This document shows, piece after piece, positions 57,124 to 64,000 of a stretch of DNA of 64,000 nt; position 1 is the stretch's first letter; each line of letters opens with the position of its first letter. Origin of the DNA: an uncultured Clostridia bacterium (GTDB lineage: Bacteria; Bacillota; Clostridia; Christensenellales; Pumilibacteraceae). A program made the position numbers and the translations under genes. Where the stretch lies: assembly GCA_944362615.1 (NCBI GenBank), contig CALVTM010000001.1:230227-294226 (forward strand), given 5' to 3'. The notes under the pieces are model-generated. The model was not told the origin of the DNA and did not search any database. It was given only the letters and a program-made list of their open reading frames with translations.

Positions 57124-57363
57124 ATGAGAATAGATAAATTTCTGAAAGTAAGCCGCATACTTAAACGCAGGACCATTGCTTGCGATGCCTGCTCGGGCGG
57201 AAAAGTATCCGTTAACGGAAAGCCGGTCAAACCGGCATATCAGGTAAAGATCGGAGACGTCGTATCCGTCGGGTTTGCCGGCGGCGAAGTCAAATTCCGC
57301 GTTATGTCGCTTAATGAAAAAGTAAGCGCCAAAGATGCGGAAACATTGTACGAGATAATCTGA
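57124..57363 (+). CDS. S4-domain RNA-binding protein (RqcP/YabO type)
   Basis: 79 residues: 'MRIDKFLKVSRILKRRTIACDACSGGKVSVNG' then 'KIGDVVSVGF', a single S4 fold. Size and sequence fit RqcP/YabO, which works with RqcH in ribosome rescue by tailing stalled peptides, though Hsp15 is a related alternative. No Shine-Dalgarno; leaderless. It lies 10 nt upstream of the ispDF gene. Confidence 0.88.
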   Translation: MRIDKFLKVSRILKRRTIACDACSGGKVSVNGKPVKPAYQVKIGDVVSVGFAGGEVKFRVMSLNEKVSAKDAETLYEII

Positions 57364-57373
57364 CGGAGCCATT

Positions 57374-58507
57374 ATGATATACAGAGACGGCAGTAACAGA
57401 CGCACCGCGGCAGTTGTGCTGTGTGCGGGCAAGGGCGAACGTACCGGCCTGGGGTATAATAAAATGCTCTACCCGGTCATGGGTGAACCTGTCGCAGTAC
57501 ATTCAATGAAAGCTTTCATAAAAGCCGGCGTTGATGAGGTGCTGTGCGTGATCTCCCCTTCCGACGACGATACCGTGGGCGAATACGCACGTGAGCTCGG
57601 AGCGCATATCTGCACGGGCGGCGAAACGCGTACCGAAAGCGTTCGCGCGGCATTGTCCGCTCTTGACGACAATACCGATATTGTGCTGATACACGACGGA
57701 GCACGCCCGTTTGTCACTACGGACGTCATTCTTTCCGCCGCCGAAACGGCGGCTGCATTCGGAAGCGGCATAGCCGCCGTTCGCGCCACGGACGCGATCA
57801 AGGAGGTAAAGGACGGCATCATTACCGCATCACCGGACAAAAGCTCTCTTTATAATGCCCAAACTCCACAGGCTTTCTGTTTTTCAGAGATCAAGGACGC
57901 ATATGACCGCATATCCGGCAATTACGGCGACGATGCCGAAGTATACGCGCTTGCCGGATACCGTCCACGCATTAGCGAAGGGTGTTATTCAAACACCAAG
58001 ATTACCACACATACCGATCTTATCGAACGCAGCGACTTAAAAACAGGAGTGGGTTATGACGTGCATGAACTTGTGAGCGACAGGGATCTTATACTCGGCG
58101 GCGTCTACGTGCCTTACGAGAAAGGATTGCTCGGACACAGCGATGCGGACGTTCTCACGCACGCCGTCATGGATGCACTGCTCTCTGCCGGCGGTCTGCC
58201 GGATATAGGCAGGATCTTTCCGGATACCGATCCGGCATATAAAGGGTGCTCGAGCATACTGATGCTTGAACATGTCGGAAAACTTCTTAAACGCAGGAAA
58301 ATGCTTCCGCGGTATATCTCGGCTGTCATAATTGCAGAAAAACCGAAGCTGGCTAAGTTCATTCCGCGAATGCGCGAATGTATCGCACGCGCGCTCGGTA
58401 TCTCCCCTTCCATGGTCAATATCAGCGCTACGACAACGGAAGGGCTCGGGGTTGTCGGAGAAGGACGCGCAATCGCATCGCAGGCGTTTGCTCTTGTCGG
58501 CGCGTAA
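57374..58507 (+). CDS. ispDF: Bifunctional IspD-IspF (MEP pathway)
   Basis: 377 residues. IspD half: 'VVLCAGKGERTGLGYNKMLYPV', 'LIHDGARPFV' and 'AQTPQAFCF'. IspF half from about residue 220: 'TGVGYDVHELV' (metal Asp and His), 'GHSDADVLTHAVMDALL', and 'TTTEGLGVVGEG'. It makes CDP-methylerythritol and then the cyclic diphosphate. The fusion is known from some bacteria with adjacent ispD and ispF. GGAG lies 5 nt before the ATG. Confidence 0.95.
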   Translation: MIYRDGSNRRTAAVVLCAGKGERTGLGYNKMLYPVMGEPVAVHSMKAFIKAGVDEVLCVISPSDDDTVGEYARELGAHICTGGETRTESVRAALSALDDNTDIVLIHDGARPFVTTDVILSAAETAAAFGSGIAAVRATDAIKEVKDGIITASPDKSSLYNAQTPQAFCFSEIKDAYDRISGNYGDDAEVYALAGYRPRISEGCYSNTKITTHTDLIERSDLKTGVGYDVHELVSDRDLILGGVYVPYEKGLLGHSDADVLTHAVMDALLSAGGLPDIGRIFPDTDPAYKGCSSILMLEHVGKLLKRRKMLPRYISAVIIAEKPKLAKFIPRMRECIARALGISPSMVNISATTTEGLGVVGEGRAIASQAFALVGA

Positions 58508-58665
58508 TGCATACGTCACGAAGTCGGCTTTAATGACTTTACGTGCATAGAATCTTTCTTTTCGATTTTCACCGTAATATATGTGACAGATAAATGAAAT
58601 TACCGCTGTTTGATAAATATTATACTATTTTGACGTTTTTGCGCGTGTTTTGAGAGTACAAATAA

Positions 58666-58694
58666 TTGACACAACACCTAAAAAAAGTTATATT
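58666..58694 (+). promoter_or_regulatory. Promoter of the GT2 gene
   Basis: TTGACA (58666-58671), 17 bp, TATATT (58689-58694). Leader about 72 nt, with AGAGGTC before the ATG at 58773. Confidence 0.75.
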
Positions 58695-58772
58695 ATTATT
58701 GGATGGATAGTACGGACTGGTTGTATTCGTTATACGGCAAGTCACCTCCAATATGACGATTAAGAGGTCAAT

Positions 58773-60089
58773 ATGGGTTATCTTGAAATAGCTATGATTA
58801 TAAGCGGCTCATTAGGCGCAATTTTAGGCTTGATGTTGCTGCATTTCATAATCTATGCATTAGTAGGCGTTTTTGCCCACAAAAAATATCCGGCGACCGA
58901 GGAACGCCTTAAATACGGTATTATCATCTCCGCAAGAAATGAGGAGAAAGTTATCGGTAAGCTGATAGAAAGCATTCGCAAGTGCCGCTATCCTCAGGAT
59001 AAAATTGACGTCTTTGTCGTTGCGCATAACTGTACGGACGCCACGGCAGAAGTCAGCCGAAAAGCCGGAGCAATAGTCTACGAGTACAACAATCCGGATG
59101 AGCGTACTCTCGGTTATGCGTACAGACACCTGTTCGGAAGAATCAAAGAAGATTACGGCACGGAAAATTACGACGGATTCCTCGTACTTAACGCCGACAA
59201 TATCCTGACGGAAAATTACATCGAAAAAATGAACGATGCTTTCGTCGCGTGCGGAAAGAAAAAGGTCATTACTTCTTACCGCAACTCAAAAAATTTCAGT
59301 GAGAACACCATGTCCTGTCTTTACGGGATCTTCTTTCTCGCCATGTGCCGCTATGAGTCCAGAGGCCGTACCGTTTGCGGCTGCTCCACCCGCATATCGG
59401 GTACCGGTTACCTGATGCCGAGCGAATTCGTTGCGAACGGCTGGGAGTACGTTACTCTCACGGAAGACTGGGAGTTTTCCGCCGATCAGGTAACTCACAG
59501 AAACAAGATAGTTTACTGCGACGAAGCTATGTTCTATGACGAACAGCCCACTACATTCAAAATAATGATGAGACAGCGCATGCGCTGGGGCAAAGGTCAT
59601 ATGGACGTATTCTTCACGCGTTTCAAACAGCTTGTACGCAGCATATTCACCCGCAAAAAGAATAAGGACGAGGAAGGCAACTTCATGTCCGCTTACAACA
59701 TGGCAGTAGAGATCATGCCGCTCGGCGTCATAAGCGTCGCCCTGTGGATACTGCAACTCGTACTTATCGCGTTCTGTCCCCTGTTCGGCTATGACCCCGC
59801 CGCCGTGTGGAGTATGTACTTCACGATATTCGGTATATCGCTCGGGACAAGTTATGTGATAACCGTGTTCTCCGCCATCCTGCTCTTTATTCTCGAACAT
59901 AAGCGCATAGGCAAGGTCGGCTTCTTCACAGCACTGTCCGCGTTCCTGCTCTGGCCCCTGTTCCTGCTTGTTACCGTATTCATTGATATCGCCGTGCTGT
60001 TCATCAAAAAACTTGAATGGAAACCGATACCCCATTCCTACAACAAGGAAGAACCGAAAAAGGAAATCTGCGAAATAGAGAGATCCTGA
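58773..60089 (+). CDS. Membrane glycosyltransferase, GT2 family
   Basis: 438 residues. N-terminal helix, then the GT-A domain: 'GIIISARNEEKVIGKLIESIRKCRYP', 'VLNADNIL' (DxD-like), 'SGTGYLMPSE', 'TEDWEFSADQVT' (catalytic Asp) and 'RQRMRWGKGHM' (R/QxxRW). Four to five C-terminal helices follow. The layout fits processive synthases of surface polysaccharide or a polyprenyl-sugar enzyme; the product cannot be read from sequence. A terminator lies at 60118. Confidence 0.9.
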   Translation: MGYLEIAMIISGSLGAILGLMLLHFIIYALVGVFAHKKYPATEERLKYGIIISARNEEKVIGKLIESIRKCRYPQDKIDVFVVAHNCTDATAEVSRKAGAIVYEYNNPDERTLGYAYRHLFGRIKEDYGTENYDGFLVLNADNILTENYIEKMNDAFVACGKKKVITSYRNSKNFSENTMSCLYGIFFLAMCRYESRGRTVCGCSTRISGTGYLMPSEFVANGWEYVTLTEDWEFSADQVTHRNKIVYCDEAMFYDEQPTTFKIMMRQRMRWGKGHMDVFFTRFKQLVRSIFTRKKNKDEEGNFMSAYNMAVEIMPLGVISVALWILQLVLIAFCPLFGYDPAAVWSMYFTIFGISLGTSYVITVFSAILLFILEHKRIGKVGFFTALSAFLLWPLFLLVTVFIDIAVLFIKKLEWKPIPHSYNKEEPKKEICEIERS

Positions 60090-60117
60090 CGATCACAAAA
60101 GATTATACGTATAAAAC

Positions 60118-60148
60118 AAAAACCCGGAATATTATATCCGGGTTTTTT
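60118..60148. terminator. Bidirectional terminator after the GT2 gene
   Basis: AAAACCCGGA and TCCGGGTTTTTT arms with an AT loop. Confidence 0.85.
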
Positions 60149-60172
60149 ATTTGGCTTATGTTTATTCGTTAT

Positions 60173-60502
60173 TCAGCCGTCAAGTTCTTTTAATCTCTGA
60201 AGAATTCCGATTAATAATCCGTTGCTGATCAGATCGAGAATTATGCCTTCTAAGAAATATTCCTGCTGAACAAAACATGAAAGACATGCGCAGGCATCCT
60301 CTGCACTCATCGTCGGGGTGGCATTCTTGAGCGCGCCTCTGTCTACCCATCCTTTTTCACCCACGATTTCCATCGCATTCGGATTCATAAATCCTGACTG
60401 CGAAAAATCAGATACAAATGAGCTTATCTTTTCTTTTATTTCAGGGTCAGCTGCGCCTTTTGAAAAAGTATCAAGATAGCCCGTGATTTTTTCGTACATC
60501 AT
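60173..60502 (-). CDS. Hypothetical protein
   Basis: 109 residues, soluble, mostly helical, with three Cys near 'EDACACLSCFVQQEYF' and a hydrophobic C-terminal helix ('FLEGIILDLISNGLLIGILQRL'). AAAGGAGG lies 7 nt before the ATG. Not recognised beyond that; it stands alone between two terminators. Confidence 0.7.
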   Translation of the reverse strand: MMYEKITGYLDTFSKGAADPEIKEKISSFVSDFSQSGFMNPNAMEIVGEKGWVDRGALKNATPTMSAEDACACLSCFVQQEYFLEGIILDLISNGLLIGILQRLKELDG

Positions 60503-60566
60503 TAATTTCCTCCTTTGTCAGATTATACCATATCGAAAATATAATGTCAATACATAAAATAAATAA

Positions 60567-60597
60567 AAGCGCTCACGCTTTTGTGCGTGAACGCCTT
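60567..60597 (-). terminator. Terminator of the large LRR gene
   Basis: AAGGCGTTCACGC and GCGTGAGCGCTT arms followed by TTATTT on the minus strand, about 58 nt past the stop. Confidence 0.75.
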
Positions 60598-60655
60598 AAA
60601 TTTTTTATTCAGTTGTTTTCGTTTTGGTCTTTGTCTTTTGCCTGCACTCGGCGGC

Positions 60656-62674
60656 TTAACCTTTCCCTATCTCGCCGTCGGTGCATTGGATTGTATAGTA
60701 GTTTCTACCTGAATCCCAGTCACTACTTTTTACAATAGCATCCCATTGCTCCTTTGTACCTTTGAATGTTATTTTCGTAGGCATAAGGCAATTAGCGAAC
60801 GCCTCACTACCGATACTCGTTACACTGTCGGGAATTGTGATACTTGTAAGACGACTGCAATCAGAGAACGCATAATCACCGATAGTCGTTACGCCGTTGC
60901 CGATTGTTACGCTTTCAAGATTACTGCAACCAAAGAACGCAGAACTACCGATAGTCGTTACGCTGTCGGGGATTGTGATACTTGTAAGAGCACTGCAACC
61001 AGAGAACGCAAACCTACCGATACTCGTTACGCCGTTGCCGATTGTTACGCTTGTAAGCGAACTGCAATTCTGGAACGCAGAACTATCGATAGACACTACG
61101 CCGTCGGGGATTGTGATAGTTGTAAGAGCACTGCAATTATAGAACGCCTCACTACCGATACTCGTTACGCCGTTGCCGATTGTTACGCTTTCAAGCGACT
61201 TGCAATTCTGGAACGCAGAACTACCGATAGTCGTTACACTGTCGGGAATATACACGCTTTTAAGACTACCGCAATAAAAGAACGCAGAACTACCGATAGT
61301 CGTTACGCCGTTGCCGATTGTTACGCTTTTAAGCAAACTGCAAATCTCGAACGCATAATCACCGATAATCGTTACACTGTCGGGAATTTTGATACTTGTA
61401 AGAGCACTGCAACCAAAGAACGCAGAACTATCGATAGTCGTTACGCTGTCGGGGATTGTGATACTTGTAAGAGCACTGCAAATCTCGAACGCAGAACTAC
61501 CGATACTCGTTACGCCGTTGCCGGTTGTTACGCTTTCAAGATTACTGCAATAATAGAACGCATAATCACCGATAATCGTTACGCTGTCGGGAATTGTGAT
61601 ACTTGTAAGGTTACTGCAATCATTGAACGCCCAAGAACATATAACTTTTGTCTTGCTGTTGATTGTACAATTTGTAATCGACGTATCTTTTGCTTTTATC
61701 AATACTACATACGGGTTACCGGCGTTTCCGAGATAATATGCGTTATCATGTTCGTTATATTTCAAACCACCGCAATCATAAAACGCTCTATCACCGATAG
61801 TCGTTACGCCGTCGGGTATCGTGATACTCGTAAGAGCGCTGCAATTCTCGAACGCAGAATCACCGATACTCGTTACGCCGTCGGGTATCGTGATACTTGT
61901 AAGAGCACTGCAATTCTCGAACGCAGAATAGTATATAACTTTTGTCTTGCTGTTGATTGTACAACTTGTAATCGACGTATCTTTTGCTTTTATCAATACT
62001 ACATACGGGTTACCGGCGTTTCCGAGATAATCTGCGTTATCATATTCTTTATATTGCAAACTACTGCAACCATCAAACGCAGAATCACCGATACTCGTTA
62101 CGCCGTTGCCGATTGTTACGCTTTCAAGATTACTGCAATAATAGAACGCATGATCACCGATACTCGTTACGCCGTTGCCGATTGTTACGCTTTCAAGATT
62201 ACTGCAATAATAGAACGCATGATCACCGATACTCGTCACACTGTCGGGAATATACACGCTTTCAAGATTACTGCAACCAGAGAACGCATAATCACCGATA
62301 CTCGTTACAGGTTTGCCGTTATATTCGGCGACAATCACAATATCCGCAACATCCTGGTTTATCCCTGTTACGGTATAACTTTTGCCATCATCATTCAGGG
62401 TGTATTTCAAGGCGGGTTTCTTACCGCATACAGCGCAGTCGCCGTTCGTAAAGTCGTGTTCGGCATATCCGTCTTTTTGGGAATTATCCGTTACGGTACA
62501 GTTTTCTGCCGTGCAGTTGTGCCAATGGTGCGTTTCGTTTCTTTCCCAACTTTGCGACCAAATGTGGGAATGTTGCGTATTGCCGCCCCCGTCACCGTCG
62601 CAAGCCGCCAAGCCCAATGCGCAAGCCAAACAACTTACTACCGCTAAAAGAGTGATTAACAGTTTCCTTTTCAT
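60656..62674 (-). CDS. BspA-like LRR surface lipoprotein
   Basis: 672 residues from ATG 62674 (GGGAGG 7 nt upstream). The lipobox is LAAC (Cys about residue 25), then a His/Cys-rich stretch ('HSHIWSQSWERNETHHWHNC', 'CAVCGKKP') that may bind zinc. The rest is about 20 LRR_5 repeats of 23 residues, 'SVTIGNGVTSIGDHAFYYCSNLE' being nearly invariant. The C-terminus carries a 'TFKGTKEQWDAI' ending. A long reading frame on the other strand is a shadow of the repeats. Such proteins are adhesins. Its promoter lies between inverted repeats. Confidence 0.9.
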   Translation of the reverse strand: MKRKLLITLLAVVSCLACALGLAACDGDGGGNTQHSHIWSQSWERNETHHWHNCTAENCTVTDNSQKDGYAEHDFTNGDCAVCGKKPALKYTLNDDGKSYTVTGINQDVADIVIVAEYNGKPVTSIGDYAFSGCSNLESVYIPDSVTSIGDHAFYYCSNLESVTIGNGVTSIGDHAFYYCSNLESVTIGNGVTSIGDSAFDGCSSLQYKEYDNADYLGNAGNPYVVLIKAKDTSITSCTINSKTKVIYYSAFENCSALTSITIPDGVTSIGDSAFENCSALTSITIPDGVTTIGDRAFYDCGGLKYNEHDNAYYLGNAGNPYVVLIKAKDTSITNCTINSKTKVICSWAFNDCSNLTSITIPDSVTIIGDYAFYYCSNLESVTTGNGVTSIGSSAFEICSALTSITIPDSVTTIDSSAFFGCSALTSIKIPDSVTIIGDYAFEICSLLKSVTIGNGVTTIGSSAFFYCGSLKSVYIPDSVTTIGSSAFQNCKSLESVTIGNGVTSIGSEAFYNCSALTTITIPDGVVSIDSSAFQNCSSLTSVTIGNGVTSIGRFAFSGCSALTSITIPDSVTTIGSSAFFGCSNLESVTIGNGVTTIGDYAFSDCSRLTSITIPDSVTSIGSEAFANCLMPTKITFKGTKEQWDAIVKSSDWDSGRNYYTIQCTDGEIGKG

Positions 62675-62704
62675 CACAAAACCTCCCTCGACCTTGTAGT
62701 TTAA

Positions 62705-62826
62705 GTGTACTTTTACTACAATGCCGAAAAATAACGATTTTACCCTGCAAACAGATTATATTTGCCTATTTATTATAGCATATCCGCCGCAAAATACGCA
62801 AGCCGTTGTATGTAGTAAAAGTAAAC
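62705..62826. repeat. Inverted repeat pair flanking the LRR gene promoter
   Basis: GTGTACTTTTACTACA (62705-62720) and, inverted, TGTAGTAAAAGTAAAC (62811-62826), 15 of 16 bases matching, 90 bp apart. The minus-strand promoter of the LRR gene lies between them and a serine recombinase reading frame begins at the right repeat. Confidence 0.65.
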
Positions 62827-63293
62827 GATCATTAAAGAAACTTACAAGCGGCGATTTGCTCGTCATAAAGTCTATTGACAGGTTAGGGCGCAATTACAGT
62901 CAGGTTATCGAGGAATGGAACAGAATAACGAATATAATCGGCGCGGATATTTTAGTTTTGGATATGCCGATACTTGACACGCGAACGAAAGCGGATAATT
63001 TGGTCGGAAAGTTCATTTCGGATATTGTGTTGCAAATATTGTCTTTCGTAGCCGAGAATGAGCGGGAAAACAACAAGGTGCGGCAAGCCGAGGGAATAAA
63101 GATAGCGAGGGCAAAGGGCGTCCGTTTCGGTCGTCCTTCGTTCGTTTATTCGGACGAATTTTTATCCGTCGCTAACGACTACCTTTGCAAGCGTATCAAA
63201 CTGAAAACCGCTTTGCAGTTATTGAACATAAAACAGGACAATTTTTTCTACCATATCTACAAAATAAAGAAAAACAAGAGCATTTTACAATAG
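62721..63293 (+). pseudogene. Serine recombinase (resolvase/invertase family), N-terminally truncated
   Basis: 190-codon frame. From about residue 37 it matches the family: 'LTSGDLLVIKSIDRLGRNYSQVIEEW', 'VLDMPILDTRTK', 'FISDIVLQILSFVAENEREN' and 'RQAEGIKIARAKGVRFGRP', then a HTH. The N-terminal 40 or so residues with the catalytic Ser (Y-x-R-V-S-T) are missing, replaced by unrelated sequence starting at the inverted repeat. It is probably inactive. Confidence 0.8.
62772..62801 (-). promoter_or_regulatory. Promoter of the LRR lipoprotein gene
   Basis: TTGCGT (62796-62801), 18 bp, TATAAT (62772-62777) on the minus strand, inside the inverted repeats. Confidence 0.6.
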
Positions 63294-63491
63294 GCACTTT
63301 TATTTATAGGGTGATACTGTACGACGATAAAATGAAAGTGTTGTTCCACCTTAAAGGTGGGCAACAGGGCGAACTGCTCTTAAATCTGATATTCCCCGAT
63401 TATCCCGACGGACACGGCGACGACGGCGAGAACGCCCAAAAAATGCCCGCAGCCGAGCAATCGCAGATTGCGAACGCCACGCAGTTAAATG

Positions 63492-63521
63492 AAAAAGAAA
63501 CCGACAAAGCGGTTTCTTTTT
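63492..63521. terminator. Strong bidirectional terminator
   Basis: AAAAAGAAACCG, 6-nt loop, CGGTTTCTTTTT, perfect 12-bp arms. Confidence 0.85.
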
Positions 63522-63554
63522 CTGACATAAACGCAGAGTGTGCGTATACGTCGC

Positions 63555-63736
63555 GTTTGGGTTTAGTGAATAAAAATGCTGCCGCAAACCGAGCAGAAGG
63601 GTTGCAGATTGCGTTCTTTCAAATGCGAGGGCGAGGGAGTTTACTAAAACGTAAATGACCGAAGCCCGAGACATGAAGAAAGGGCGCAAGATGCGCCCTT
63701 ATCCTCGGTTTGGGTTTAGTGGATAAAAATGCTACC
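63555..63736. repeat. 29-bp direct repeat
   Basis: GTTTGGGTTTAGTG-ATAAAAATGCT-CC occurs at 63555-63583 and 63708-63736, 27 of 29 bases equal, 153 bp apart. Confidence 0.8.
63680..63700. terminator. Terminator-like hairpin resembling the tRNA-Pro terminator
   Basis: AAGGGCGCA, AGA, TGCGCCCTT. With its flanks (ATGAAGAAAGGGCGCA ... TCCTCG) it copies 49081-49116. Confidence 0.65.
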
Positions 63737-63847
63737 TTATAAATATAGTAACATATACTTGGATTTACATTATTATTTGGCAAAAATCTATCGCTGTTCA
63801 ACCATTATTGGTTTGGATTACCACAGGCGTATCAATTTCTTTAATAT

Positions 63848-64000
63848 TTATTTGACAATTTCCCAACAACAACTATCAAAACTAAAAATAGATCTGGTTG
63901 TACCCCTGTTTAATTCCATTACGCTTCTACCAAGCTTACCATAAACATTACCATTTTCCTCAAAACTTTTTTGAGGATCTAACTCAAGCAAAACGTACCA
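63848..64000 (-). CDS. Partial gene entering from the right edge (C-terminal 50 residues)
   Basis: An open minus-strand frame runs from the edge to TAA at 63850-63848. The residues read WYVLLELDPQKSFEE, then NVYGKLGRSVMELNRG, ending SCCWEIVK. There is no stop over 50 codons in AT-rich DNA and the composition is protein-like. No family recognised; the start lies outside the window. Confidence 0.5.
   Translation of the reverse strand, partial: WYVLLELDPQKSFEENGNVYGKLGRSVMELNRGTTRSIFSFDSCCWEIVK

Larger units (their letters stand above)
63294..63847. other. Intergenic stretch without a credible gene
   Basis: It holds two terminator-like hairpins, a 29-bp direct repeat and overlapping short frames on both strands without a recognisable family or a ribosome binding site. 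Composition changes from GC-rich (63360-63620) to AT-rich (after 63740). It may be decayed mobile-element DNA. Confidence 0.5.

Noticed and set aside
60746..62300. Regular repeats that could be mistaken for a CRISPR array.
   Set aside because: They are contiguous in-frame LRR codons with 69-bp periodicity and no unique spacers.
60746..62647. A 633-codon open frame opposite the large LRR gene.
   Set aside because: It only mirrors the 69-bp repeats in another frame, has no ribosome binding site and shows no domain.
63185..63658. A 157-codon frame after the recombinase.
   Set aside because: It overlaps the recombinase frame, crosses a perfect terminator hairpin and has no recognisable domain or ribosome binding site.

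Overview
The window is a 64 kb stretch of a low-to-mid GC Gram-positive (Bacillota, clostridial-type) chromosome. Supporting signs are consensus sigma-A promoters (TTGACA-N17-TATAAT), strong GGAGG ribosome binding sites, a T-box leader, SipW-type signal peptidases, clostridial lipoproteins and anaerobic enzymes (indolepyruvate:ferredoxin oxidoreductase, rubrerythrin, FeoB). It looks like an uncultured gut anaerobe, possibly of Christensenellales type; that placement is a guess. No rRNA, CRISPR array or phage is visible.

Layout. 1-3.2 kb: feoA-feoB iron uptake operon with a DtxR/MntR-type regulator. 3.4-4.2 kb: small genes. 4.4-12.6 kb: a six-gene minus-strand operon with two SipW-type (Ser/His) signal peptidases, three proteins carrying 'ARYS/GRYS'-type alternate signal peptides, and a membrane-anchored TasA-like protein. 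One of the exported proteins is a giant beta-helix protein. This is the best candidate here for a poorly described surface-fibre or adhesin system. 12.7-19.1 kb: tRNA-Leu, then an aryl-pyruvate oxidation operon (thioesterase, PaaK, IorA, IorB, second PaaK, ACT protein). 19-23.3 kb: small membrane protein, MATE pump, polar amino-acid ABC importer. 23.5-30.2 kb: circularly permuted membrane GH3, BspA-like lipoprotein, LytTR two-component pair. 30.3-38.3 kb: Leloir/beta-galactoside operon (GH2, mutarotase, a GalK-GalT fusion, GalE) with a divergent AraC regulator. 38.3-42 kb: cytidylate-kinase-like gene, an IS3-family element sitting in the loop of a terminator, and a GH5 lipoprotein. 42.3-48.3 kb: ECF sigma with a membrane partner, CMD-cupin pair, PadR-DUF1700-DUF4097 operon. 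48.4-50.2 kb: amber-interrupted gene, tRNA-Val, tRNA-Pro(AGG), lipoprotein, Nudix. 50.5-60.1 kb: acyl-ACP thioesterase, T-box-controlled TrpB, PlsC-like acyltransferase and GT4, rubrerythrin, S4 protein, IspDF fusion, GT2. 60.2-64 kb: BspA-like LRR lipoprotein whose promoter lies between inverted repeats beside a truncated serine recombinase, and a partial gene at the right edge.

A theme across the window is leaderless transcription. Five genes have a consensus promoter whose -10 box ends 6-10 nt before the start codon, with no Shine-Dalgarno sequence. Aromatic metabolism (Ior/PaaK, Trp T-box-TrpB) and plant or host glycan use (GH2, GH3, GH5, Leloir) are the main catabolic themes. Surface display (SipW cargo, LRR lipoproteins) is the main envelope theme.
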